DNA from: Plecoglossus altivelis
Taxonomy: Eukaryota > Chordata > Actinopteri > Osmeriformes > Plecoglossidae
Assembly: GCA_036571765.1 (NCBI GenBank)
Contig: BROE01000022.1
Location: 16,798,383 to 16,862,382, forward strand
Direction: 5' to 3'
Length of the DNA: 64,000 nucleotides
A program made the position numbers and the translations under genes. The notes beneath the pieces were generated by a model. It ran no database searches. It saw nothing but the letters and a program-made list of their open reading frames with translations, and was not told the DNA's origin. This document shows, piece after piece, positions 26,085 to 57,225 of the stretch. The first letter of the stretch is position 1; the number at the start of each line of letters is the position of its first letter.

Positions 26085-26335
26085 TTATTCAATAGGTAGT
26101 AAGTCCATTAGAAAACACATTTTAACATCAATATGTGCCAATAGGACTATATGAGTGTTTAAAATATTAGCAAGGGATAGGGAGAGGGTTAGGGTTAGTA
26201 TTATAGTAAGATGCGATAAGCATTACTTAAAAGGTAATAAGGCCATTATAAGAAGCTTAGCTACATTAATCTGTGTTCATAAGACTTGCTTACTTACAAA
26301 GGATTTATTAGCTATTAAATAATACTTAAACATGT
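26085..26335. repeat. dispersed repeat, copy 1 (related to 32075-32320)
   Basis: AT-rich sequence with recurrent TAATAAGGCCATTATAAG, TTCATAAGACTTGCTTACTT and ATTAAATAATACTTA motifs. A diverged copy in the same orientation lies at 32075-32320 (GGTAATTAGTCAATTATAAG, TTCATAAGATTTATTTGCTA, ATTGAATAACACTTATTA). It resembles AT-rich dispersed elements common in fish. No transposase frame is present and the family cannot be named. Confidence 0.6.
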
Positions 26336-29300
26336 GGATCAAAAGTGTGACTGGCCAAATAGATTTATCTAGAGAAAATAACAATTGTTCCAATTATTGC
26401 AACTCTAGTTTTGATTCGTCTAACTAAGCCCTCCCTCTCTAACAGGTGACTCTCTCCACTCCATCTCATTGGTGCAACAGGCCTTCCAACCAATCAGGAG
26501 ATGTAGCGCTCTGAGGGGGCGGGCTAGAGTGCATGCAGGCAGGGACTACGGCACAGCCAAGGACCCCAGGATCAGGTAAACGCCTGACAGACACACACAC
26601 ACACACACACACACAGTGCGATCGGTGTGTAGGCTCAGTGTCCTGGCCTGTAGCTTCAGCGCTGCGTGACGTTGAACATGTGTAAGCAGTGAGTCCTTGT
26701 GCTGAAGAATGACGGTTATAGACACTGCGTGGGACGGATCGCGTCGGCTCTCACGCTCTGCACAGGAAGCTCAGTTTCCGTCGTCGCCATAGCAACCGCA
26801 GCCCAGCGCAGCAGCTCTGTGATGCGTAGCCCTGTCAGAATCCGGAGCCTGCGCTCGCACAGTGTCTCTGACCCAGGTCCAGCCCCTGCGGGTCTTCAGG
26901 ACATCGTTCAACGCGGTTTCCCTCGCTACCAGTCACTGACACCACCTTGGACCCCATGACATCACCACAACCAAACCCATTTCAATACCACAACCACCTC
27001 ACAACCATATCATTGCTCCACTGACAAGAGCTATCAGAAACGCCAGCCCCTTGTTCTGGGTAATGTCCTGTTCTTAGTATAAGATACTAAACACACACAC
27101 GCACACTGGCACTGTGTGGTTGACTGGCTGGTTTCAGTGCGCTCTGTTTCGGTGAACGCGGAAACGCATGCACGGCGACTGTTTGCGAAGGTAACGAATG
27201 AGCGAATGGCGTCGTTTCCAGACGAGAGAGTCCAGAGTCATTCTCCCTTCAACCCCAATAAATACCTTCTCCTCTGGCCCATGTACTTGGGGCCCTGTCT
27301 GTCTGTGCGTATGCAAATCAAATGGCAACATATTCATACCGATAAAGAGCTTTATCGGTTCCCTTAGTGCCATCTCGGAGCCGGTCTCCATAGCGACAGT
27401 GCTTTGTGGCCATGTTCATTTATATAAATACTCTTCATTTCACATTTGTCCCTTTGACTGAGAGAAAGAGGGAGGCTGAAAGAAGAAAGGGGGGAGGGAA
27501 TGAAAGAGATTAAGGGAGAAACAGAGGGAGTGAGAGTGGGAGAGAAAGAGAAGGGGAGAGAGAGAGAGAAAGACGGAGAGAAAGAGAAGGAGGGAGGGAG
27601 AGAGAGAAAGAAAGGAAATGGGTGTGTGATGTGTACGTGCGTGCATTGAGCCACATAAGGAATGTTAAGGGCTGAGTTTATCCAGAGGCTTGTGCGGAGA
27701 ACAAGAGGGAAGAGAAGGGTGGAGGGGAAATTATATAGCTCTAGTCAATTATTCTAGAAGAAACCAATCCATGCACTGGCTGACAGGTTGGTAGACCAAC
27801 TAGACTATGGTCTAATCAGGTGAATCTTTGATGGGTTCTCCAATAATGATGATGTTCCTGGGCTGGCCTGTCAGGTACAGCTCCGCCCATAAAGAACAAG
27901 GAGGATCCTGGGATAGACGTACTTTACCTCCGTGACTCGCGTACCCATCCGCGGGGCGCGAATGTTTATAGTTGTGCGTGTGCGTGTGGCTACTTCCGTT
28001 AACCATCTCCAATGAACGCCTAACCACGTTTCCATGGCAACACCTCCGATCCATCACGTGGGCCCTCTCTCTGACCGAACGCGGGGGGCTGTGGAGGGCT
28101 GGGAAGGGGGTGGGGATGGAGGGGAGGGCTGTGGTGGGGCGGATCATGACCGCGTGCGTGTGGATGCAGGCGCGTGGCACGGATCCATCCCTGTCAACAT
28201 CATTAGGTTCCTGTTTTGGCGGATCAATGATGAGATAACCAGGCCTCGCCAAACCCTCTTCTTCCACTACCTCCCTCCTCCAACTCCTCGTCCCTCATCC
28301 ACCTCATCCTCGGCTGCCCCCGACCCCTCCTCCAACTCCCCCCTCGTTCTCAAGCCGCTGTCTCTCTAGACAAGACAGCCCTCCGTCTGTCCACCTCCTG
28401 CACCCTCCTGTCTCCACCGCCCCATTTCTGCTCCTTTTGATCTCATCTTCGCTATCTGCCCTTGGATCTGTCCTTCCGTGCCTTTCCATCTAACCCTTCA
28501 TCTTCCCCTTCTAATTACCCACAATGCTCTAGCCCTTCTCGCAAACAATCATGAAACATTCATCAAGATCTCCCTCTGGCACCACTGCTGAAATGAGGAG
28601 GCCATGAGAAGGAGGGAGAGAGAGAGCGGTGGGGGGCTGGGGGGGAGGGGGAGAGGGGGGGAGGAAAGGGAGAAGAAGAGCACAAAGCAGACCAGGAGAG
28701 AGCAAAGCAGAGGAGAAGGGTTGGAAGAGGGGGAGGAGAGGACCCTAAAGGACAGATGGTTAAGAGAGCGCAGGGACGTCGTGTCTTTCACTACCTTGAC
28801 GAAGGAACATTTGGACATCCATCTGTTTGTTCTCTGCCCTGCGAGCTCTCCAGCTGGGACGAACGCTGACAAGAGCAGCTGACGCTAGCTGGCTAGCATC
28901 TCTATGGGTGTGGGACTCGAGCTAGCACTAGCCTAGCATGCAATAGGAACTGGAGTCGACACTGGTGGCTAACGTGAGCCGTAGCCTACACTTTTCATGG
29001 ATTGGAGCCAAGGTAGCATCAGCTAACGCTAGGTGTAGCCTAGCATCTCTGGACATGAGCCTAGCTGTGCTCCGTGCACACGCGGGAGACCTGCTGTGAG
29101 AGCGCGCTCGGCCGTCGTGTCTGATGCCATCTGTCAGCTGTCCTCCCCCCTCCCTCCCTCCCGCACCTGTCTGGCTGCCAGGAGCCTTACCTGCGCCTAC
29201 CGACCGACGGAAGGACGGGGGACGGCGCTGAGGCGGGGAGGCGGGGAGAGCGCTCCGGCGGGGGAAGGCTGACTGTTTGCCGTGCTGCTGCCAGTTTGCT

Positions 29301-29640
29301 GTGCAGCGTCTGCGTCGCTACACTATGAAGGAATCCGCGCTTGTGCTTCCCCGAGACTGATACTTACGTTAGGAGATCGTACTGCGTACGATCGCTCTGA
29401 CTTGTCGTCAGACTCCGCTGCTCTCGATCGATTCGCGCTCGATCGTCATCTCTCATACTCACCATAACCGATCTCCGGACCGCTATGCAGTTGCGAGCAG
29501 CTGCAGCTTGAGTCGCTACTCCGGATAAAAGAAAAGAAGACAAGAAAGAATTCTGCTCTGGCACTTCCCCTCCCCTTTCTCTCGTCTCTGGTCGCTCTCT
29601 CTCTCGCCCTGCAACCAGACATCCACACACCGACGCGTAC
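26336..29640. other. gene-free sequence upstream of pde1a
   Basis: No supported exon. A CA run lies at 26588-26614, a GAGAGA-rich tract at 27460-27620 and a G/A-rich stretch at 28600-28740. Around 28880-29060 there are many GCTAGC/CTAGCAT words. CpG content rises from about 29080 to 29280, possibly marking the approach to the pde1a promoter. The exon-like segment near 26453-26576, which ends CAG|GTAAAC, has the wrong phase to join pde1a and is not called. Confidence 0.45.
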
Positions 29641-29934
29641 TCAGTGGCTTAGTCTCTCTCCACGCCCTTTACTTCTTTGTCTTTGAGTCGTGAATGGAGG
29701 TACGCTAGGAGGGGAGATAGTGAGGCCCAAAGCTGCTCCGACCCTGCATGGCGCTGCTGGTAGATAGTGGAGCAGACGAGACCGAGAACGAGAAAGAGAG
29801 AACGGAGGGGAGTGAGAGGACAGGGAAGGAACAAACAGGGAGAGGTGAATGATAGGGAGAGAGAGGGATGAGAACAGAGAGAGAGCAGAGAGAAGGCGGA
29901 GAGAAAGAGACGAGAGAGAGAGAGACGAGAGAGA

Positions 29935-30290
29935 GAGGAGAGTGAGAGAGAGAGAGACAGTGCGTGAGAGAGAGACAGTGCGTGAGAGAGAGACAGTGCG
30001 TGAGAGAGAGACAGTGCGTGAGAGAGAGAGAGTGCGTGAGAGAGAGAGTGCGTGAGAGAGAGAGTGCGTGAGAGAGAGACAGTGCGTGAGAGAGAGACAG
30101 TGCGTGAGAGAGAGACAGTGCGTGAGAGAGAGACAGTGCGTGAGAGAGACAGTGCGTGAGAGAGACCGCATGAGAGAGACCGCATGGGAGAGACCGCATG
30201 AGAGAGACCGCATGAGAGAGACCGCATGAGAGAGACCGCATGAGAGAGACTGCATGAGAGAGACCGCATGAGAGAGCGCGCGAGAGCGAG
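29935..30290. repeat. GAGAGAGACAGTGCGT and GAGAGACCGCAT arrays
   Basis: Two neighbouring arrays: units of about 16-18 bp (GTGCGTGAGAGAGAGACA) over about 29955-30160, then 14-bp units (TGAGAGAGACCGCA) over about 30160-30285. They end about 380 bp before the pde1a ATG, so they lie in its promoter or 5' UTR. The 317-codon minus-strand frame here (29641-30594) is a repeat artefact. Confidence 0.85.
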
Positions 30291-30671
30291 ACCTGCCGCA
30301 AGAGGATCCAGCTGCAGAGAGACGAGCGCCCGCAGGACCGAGCGCCAGGAAGACCGCAAGAGAGAGAGCAGACGGGGAGACCGGCAAAGAGGAGGAATCG
30401 GCACTTGAGAGACCCGTGGGGAGAGAGAGAGACTCATGCCTCCACCAGCTCAACGGACAGACTGAAGGAAGCGGAGGCAGAACTTCACAAAGCGTGGGCA
30501 CCCTACCGTCACTCCTCCACCCTGTCACTCCCACCCCCCCAGCCTCCCCAGCCCTAGCCCAGCGCCCCCTACCCCCCCTTCCGCCCCTCCCCACTCCCCA
30601 ACCCTTCAGCTTTCCCCTCCAGCACCCTCCACGCCAGCCCTCCCTAGCCCCTCCGGGACCGTCCCCCAGTC

Positions 30672-51243
<20,572 letters not shown>

Positions 51244-51420
51244 CTCCACCCTGCCATCATGAGGAGGCGGCCACAGCGATGCGTGTCTGCCTGTCTGTCT
51301 GTCTCTGTGTGTCTACCTGCCTTTCTGCCTGTTTCACTGTCTGCCTGCCTGCCCGTCATTCCGTCTGTCTGTCTGTTTATAGTGTACATTACGTAACATT
51401 TCCAGTCTACTGGACTATTA

Positions 51421-51429
51421 TTTATTAAA
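51421..51429. terminator. overlapping poly(A) signals of convergent pde1a and ppp1r1c
   Basis: TTTATTAAA reads ATTAAA on the plus strand (51424-51429), about 180 bp after the pde1a stop, and AATAAA on the minus strand (51421-51426). The plus-strand signal is the best candidate for pde1a. Alternative minus-strand AATAAA signals for ppp1r1c are at 51598-51603 and 52016-52021. Confidence 0.55.
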
Positions 51430-52389
51430 GACAGAGGTCACACCCCTCTTTAGACATCAAACTTCCTTCGTCTTCATTCCCTGTGGCTGAGCTGTGGACC
51501 TGGAGACACACTGTACGACTGAGTTCTGGTTCTTGAGTCTAAGAACCGGAGAATGAGGAAGGAGGAAGTTCCACTCACTGTTGCCACAACAGAGAACTTT
51601 ATTACCACCAGGTATACTTCCTGTAAGATTACACACATGGTATCAAACGTTACAAAAATATCCCGAGTCAGTCAGTCTTCTCACCAAAGAGGCGAAGCAA
51701 CGGTTTCAACATGGCGAAGTGTCACGCGACGGTATGTTACTGAACAGAGTCAAAAATAGAGGAAGTGGATGTGTCATGTTAAAAGATCGACAGTCACGTA
51801 CAATCTTGACATCGGCTGTGTCAAAATTCTCCGCAAGTATGCACATAGAAGGGAGATTATAGTACAAGAAAACAACGAAATGCAAAAACGTCTATTTGGC
51901 AGTCTAAAAAAGGTGAAACGTCTGCTTCTTTGACAAACTGTGCTAGGTTGTTCAAACCCAGTCAGAGGTCTTTGGTACCGTTGATTACTTCCTTTGGACC
52001 GTCGAATACAGGGTGTTTATTATTGCAAAGCAGACCTCATCAACACCCACCAATCAGAACCTTCTGAACAGCGTGATTACCCGTTCAGTCAGATGCTGTT
52101 CTTCCGAAGGGACATATAGGGATTTGAACCTGCGATCTCTTAATCTGCCATTAAACTCTCTGAGCTGCACTCTAAAACATGCAGACTGCCGACCGGAATT
52201 GAGACACGACCACAGCTTTCCTGCTTTGGTCAGCGTTGCTGTGACAACAGGATGCAATCGATACTCTTGTAGCCGACTGGGTATCAAGGACAGGAAAAAT
52301 CCCCGAGTCATGGAGCACTTAATGCAGATGCTCCATTTTCTGATGCTGTAATGAAATGCAGGTCCAAGCAGTCCCGGCCAAATCGGAAC

Positions 52390-52430
52390 GTCACGTGATC
52401 GAAGGGGGGGGGGGGGGGTGGTCACGTGAC
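52390..52430. promoter_or_regulatory. pair of GTCACGTGA E-box palindromes flanking a G-run
   Basis: GTCACGTGAT (52390-52399) and GTCACGTGAC (52421-52430) flank a run of about 15 G. GTCACGTGAC is the CLEAR/USF/TFE consensus. It lies in presumed ppp1r1c 3' UTR, so its function is uncertain. Confidence 0.4.
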
Positions 52431-52706
52431 TTTAGTGTGTCCTCACTCAGTCTGCTGGAAGAAGGGGGGGTCAAACGACCTGGTATCTCCTTGCATCGAT
52501 GGCCACATCTCCAAAGAACCTGCAGTCTCGCTGGAGGAAGACACAGGTGTGCACACAGGAGAGCCGGCTGAGAGAGAGAGTGTGTGTGTGTGTGTAGGTG
52601 TGTGTATGTGTAGGTGTGTGTGTATGTGTAGGTGTGTGTGTGTGTGTGTGTAGGTGTGTTTGTAGGTGTGTGTGTGCTCCTCTTGTAAAACCCAAGCATG
52701 AGCTGT

Positions 52707-53927
52707 TTACTGAGGAACCCCCTTCCTCTCCTCCTCCCCCTCCTCTTCTCCCTCTTCTCCTTCCTGCTCCTCCTCCTCGGAGAAAAGGCTGTGGTTCTCC
52801 AGCAGCCTGCCCCCTAGAGGACAGCAGAGTGGTCAGGGAGCGACAGCGCTCAAGGTGCCAGACTCTGGGTCTACAGTCACAGCACACAGATCAATACACA
52901 ACAATCCCTGTCTGCCATGCCTGCTCCTGCCAGTCCAACAGACACAGACACACACAGACAGACACAGACACACACAGACAGACACACACAGACACACACA
53001 CACGCACACATAGATACACACACACACACATACACAGACAGACAGACACACACACAGACACACACACAGACACACATAGACACACACACAGACACACACA
53101 CACACAGACACACACACAGACACACATAGACACACAGACATAGACACACAGACACACATAGACACAGAACAGACACACACAGACAGACACACACAGACAC
53201 ACACAGACAGACACACACAGACACACAGAGACACACACGCAGACAGACACACAAACGCACACACAGACACACATAGGCACACACAGACACACACACACAC
53301 ACACCTGGAGTGAAGAGAGGCAGGTGCTGGTAGGGTGTGTCCTTGCGTCTGGGTGTGGAACCTGACGACATTTCTGTGCTGTTCTGCGGCACGAACCGAG
53401 TCAGGCCAACGTCTCTCGCTTCCTGGTTACTTCTGTGGTCTGGCAGCTCTCTCTCTAGAACACACACACACACACACAGATTGCCATGAGCAATGAGTGT
53501 TATTTAAAGTGGACGGTGAATAAAGTTTGCCCTTCAAATGTTCTATTGCCCTTTTGTTTGTTTCAAAATAATTGGTGAAATGTTTCTCCCCCAAAAAATC
53601 CTTTTGGAAGCTTTCTGTCTGCAAACAAAGAGCTTATTTCTCTTTTATAGGCTCATTAGTAATAAGGCCAAACGAGCCCCTGGCTATGCAGACTGGACAG
53701 GCTCTCCTATTGGAAGATAGTCAATATTCCCGTCCAATCAGCCTCTGGCATTTGGCGACTGTGACCACTTCCAGAGATGCAATAATAACAAGCGGTGTCA
53801 GGAATGAGAACTGGACTGTGGGCTAGCCAGCTCATTATTATGATATGTTCATGTGTTTATGTTTGCATTAGTTTGCACAAGCGCTTGTATGCTTGTGGGG
53901 GATGTGTGAGTGGGTGTGCATCTGTGC

Positions 53928-53962
<35 letters not shown>

Positions 53963-54283
53963 CGTGCGTGCGTGTGTGTGTGTGTGTGTGCACGCTTCAG
54001 TACCTATCAATGTGGGTGGAGTGTAGACGCTTCGTTTCCTCTGAGCGGGACGAGCCTGTGCATGCTGGGTAATGTAGTCCGATCAAGCAGGGAGTGAAAA
54101 CAGGTAAAGGTATGAGACATGACAAGAATCACTGATTTGAATCATCATGAAGAAGGAGAACAGGAAGTGAGGCGTCGGAGGAGGAGCTCTACCTCTCCTG
54201 ATTGGCTGCTGGGCTGGAGGTCAGCTGGGGATGGAGATGGCAGGAGGACAAGTTCAGCTGGTGACAACACGGTCAAGCATGTA

Positions 54284-54348
<65 letters not shown>

Positions 54349-57225
54349 CCTCTCAGAGCTGGGATCCAGGGACTGTGGCTGTTGCTGTGTTCTCCACAGT
54401 GAGCTGTTGTTTCACTGAGTATCTCCAGGCCTTTAGACTCCCACTAAGGGCTTCACACCACCACAGCTCTGAGCAGGACTCTGAGCAGGAACACAGGGCT
54501 GCTTGTGCTGCTAGGAATGCATGTGGGACAGCCGAGTCCGTCCATCCGTCCCACACACACACACACACACGCTGGATGATGCACACACACATACCGAACA
54601 CACACACACACATCCTAAAGGCCACAAGACACACATACTATGCATGACCTTCAAGTCACCGCGCACACAAATGCAAAACACACGTAGACAAACTACTCTC
54701 TGACATGTGGATGCCTACCCAATCTAGTAGTTCATGAAATGAGACTTTTCAGGAGAGAACACTGGCCAACCCTCCCTACCAAATAAACTGTATCCAATCA
54801 CTGTTAAACTGTATCCTGATGACTATCACACATTTGTCTGTTGATGTTTGTGTGGCCTGTGCCTTTGTGTGTGTGTGTGTGTGTGTGTGTGTTTGTCTGT
54901 GCAACAGGTTTAAAGGCCATGACTGGAACAAACTGTAGTTGGTTGGTCGGGACGCCGAGGCCTTTTGCGGGTTAGTGAGAGAGCACACACACCACACAGC
55001 ACGACACAGCACACCAGTGCGACACACACATCACACACAGCAACACTACACACACAAACACAAAACCACACACACACCCACATTCACACACGCACCAGAT
55101 CACACACACAGCACAAGCCATCCGCCATCACCACCACCACCAATCACACACACCCACACACACTCAAATACACAGCACACACACCAAGGTCACACACACG
55201 CACAAGCAGCCAGCCCTCAACAACACACATGCCCATCAGCATCCACACAGCGACACACGATCAGTCACACACTTGACAACTGTGGGGGTGGGTGGTGTGC
55301 CATCACGGAGCCACACAGCACATCCATCACACACACACCTAGTCGAGCACACAGCACACACACCATCACAACACACACCATCACACACACACACACACCA
55401 TCAACAACACACCATCACACACACACACACACCATCCACAACACACACACACCATCACTACACACACACACACGCATCACAACATGACACCCATCACACA
55501 GCTACGACCAGTCAGCGACACACACACAGCACCATGCACACACGACACGCGATCGACAACGACTAACGAACACACCATCACACACACACAACCATGCCAC
55601 ACACACCATCACAACACACACATACACCACACAAGCACACACACACCACCAATCATACACAACACAGTCCGACACGGTGCCGATCTACACACACAGAGCC
55701 ATCACCCCAGCACACATCAGCAGCCATCAGCCAACACACAGCACATACAACACACACACAGGTACACACACATACATACACTGATACACACACATACAGT
55801 AACGCCATCACACACACACACCATTCGACACACACACACACAGCCATCACACACCCAGCACCATCACACACACACGACACACCTATCACACACTCACAGC
55901 TCATCACACACACTCACATATACTATCACACACACACACCATCACACAGTCATGTAACACACACACCATCACACAACACACACACGCACCATCCACATAG
56001 GTACCCATCACACCACACGCACACACCAGCACACACACGACACCATTCACGCACACATCCGTAGGGAGCACCATCAACACGACACACACTGACAATGTGT
56101 TGTGTCCAGATCACACACAGTAGGGGACACCGATCAACACACCACAACACGCGACACGCATCGACACACATGACAGCCATTGCGACACTACACACACAAC
56201 ACCCGTTCTTGGACAGGTGGTGGTGGGTGGGGAGGGGGGGAGGCTAGCAACACACCCAGTCGACGACACGACACATACGGCCATCAGACACACCACACAC
56301 AACGAACCACAGTGCACAAGCACAAACCCTCACACACACACACAGCACCATCACACACGCATCACATGCACACACACACGCCATCACATCATAGACACAC
56401 ATCCAGCATCGTCTCACATACGGGAAACACACAGCACCGTTTCGCAAACGGTAAGTGTTTTAGCTGGCGTGGTGCTCTGAGACCACTTAGGGGTGGCGGG
56501 GGTGGGCTCCTCCCGGACGGATGCGTAGCGAACGGATGGGTGGGGACGGGGCGGGGGGCAATGGGATGGGGGGCAATGGGGTAGAAGGGGGTGGAGGGCA
56601 TTGTTGTGTTTGTGTGCATGTCTGCATGTGTGTGTGTGGTGGTGGGGGGGGGGGGGATGGAAAGCAGACAGCAGCTGGCATCGTGGTTAAAGACTAACAC
56701 GCTCAGCATATTTCGTATAACCTAGTGTTCGAATGCTGCCTTTCAATAGAATTCAATGACCCGGGAGGTGAGTGCGCGTTTGGTGTTTGGTCTGGACTGT
56801 TGTGGTCTGTCTGTACTATCATGTTTAAGCGTCGACTGGAACGTGCTGTGTTAAGCTTGTTGTGACGGACATCACGATCACCTTGCTAGATGCCAGTCTA
56901 ACGCTATGTTAGATGCGTACTCTTGCATTCTAGAACGGTAACTGTAATACACTCTCAGAATCCCATCAATAGAACATGTGAGCATCTCGACCGGGAAGAG
57001 GACAGCTTAGAAGGGTCCGTTTGAACAGAATCGGGCTACAAGAAGAGGGTCGTCCATTTAGGGTCGCATGAGCTGTGTGAGTAGTTGGTTGCTGTGGTGT
57101 GTGGGTGTGGTGTGTGGTTGTGGTGTGTGTGGTGTGGTGTACATCACCGGCGCAGCTGCTTTCGGGTCCAGAGGACTCTGCAAGGCTGGAACTGCAAACT
57201 GGATCTTCTTACCGTTGGACTCCAT
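52707..57225 (-). CDS. ppp1r1c: protein phosphatase 1 regulatory inhibitor subunit 1C
   Basis: PPP1R1C is a small cytosolic DARPP-32/inhibitor-1 family protein that inhibits PP1 when phosphorylated by PKA. Minus-strand exons: 57225-57148 (MESNGKKIQFAVPALQS, with the KIQF PP1-docking motif), about 56530-56450 (RRPTPAT and VVSEH recognisable but frame broken), 54224-54193 (DLQPSSQSGE), 54064-54004 (QRKRSVYTPPTLI, cf. human QRKQSVYTPPTIK), optional 53454-53305, and 52813-52707 (ENHSLFSEEEE, acidic, stop TAA). The readable junctions are GT-AG with compatible phases (exon 1 ends phase 0, exon 3 to 4 phase 0, exon 4 to last phase 1). RRPTPAT carries the PKA-target Thr. The second exon has three single-base indels relative to the expected codons, most likely sequencing error in a poorly polished CA-rich region. 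The gene is convergent with pde1a, as in human. Confidence 0.87.
52806..52820 (-). promoter_or_regulatory. CTCF-like motif over ppp1r1c last acceptor
   Basis: The minus strand reads CCTCTAGGGGGCAGG, close to the CTCF core CCASYAGRGGGCRS. It spans the splice acceptor of the last ppp1r1c exon, between two convergent genes. Motif match only. Confidence 0.4.
52935..53304. repeat. CACAGA microsatellite
   Basis: ACACACAGACAGACACAC-type repeat in the ppp1r1c intron before the last exon. The open frames on both strands are artefacts. Confidence 0.92.
53305..53454 (-). CDS. ppp1r1c: candidate ppp1r1c cassette exon (150 nt)
   Basis: A 50-codon open segment has an acceptor ending TTCTAG and the donor G|GTGTG. 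It is phase 1 on both sides, exactly matching the phase-1 end of the exon at 54004 and the phase-1 start at 52813. The product is Ser/Thr/Arg-rich (for example SSGSTPRRKDTPYQHLPL) and has no counterpart in human PPP1R1C. There is no homology support, so it is a prediction from splice signals, phase and an intact frame. Confidence 0.5.
54060..54078 (-). promoter_or_regulatory. ZNF143/Staf-like motif spanning a ppp1r1c splice acceptor
   Basis: The minus strand reads ACTACATTACCCAGCATGC, close to the ZNF143 site ACTACAATTCCCAGCATGC. Its CCCAG is the acceptor of the ppp1r1c exon starting at 54064. Confidence 0.45.
54980..56440. repeat. degenerate CA/CACCAT repeat, low quality
   Basis: About 1.4 kb of ACACAC, CACCATCAC and GACACAC words with frequent single-base interruptions. 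It looks like an unpolished CACCATCACACACA array within the ppp1r1c intron. Coding signals cannot be trusted here. Confidence 0.8.

Noticed and set aside
26453..26576. Possible extra pde1a first exon ending CAG|GTAAAC
   Set aside because: Its in-frame ATG (26533) gives a phase-1 end, but pde1a exon 2 needs phase 2; no similarity to known PDE1 N-termini.
29641..30594. 317-codon minus-strand frame
   Set aside because: Periodic Ser-Leu-Arg translation of the GAGAGAGAC arrays upstream of pde1a.
54940..54985. Minus-strand RKRPRRP-like codons considered as ppp1r1c exon 2
   Set aside because: The segment at about 56.45-56.53 kb matches the expected RRPTPAT...SEH pattern far better, despite its indels.
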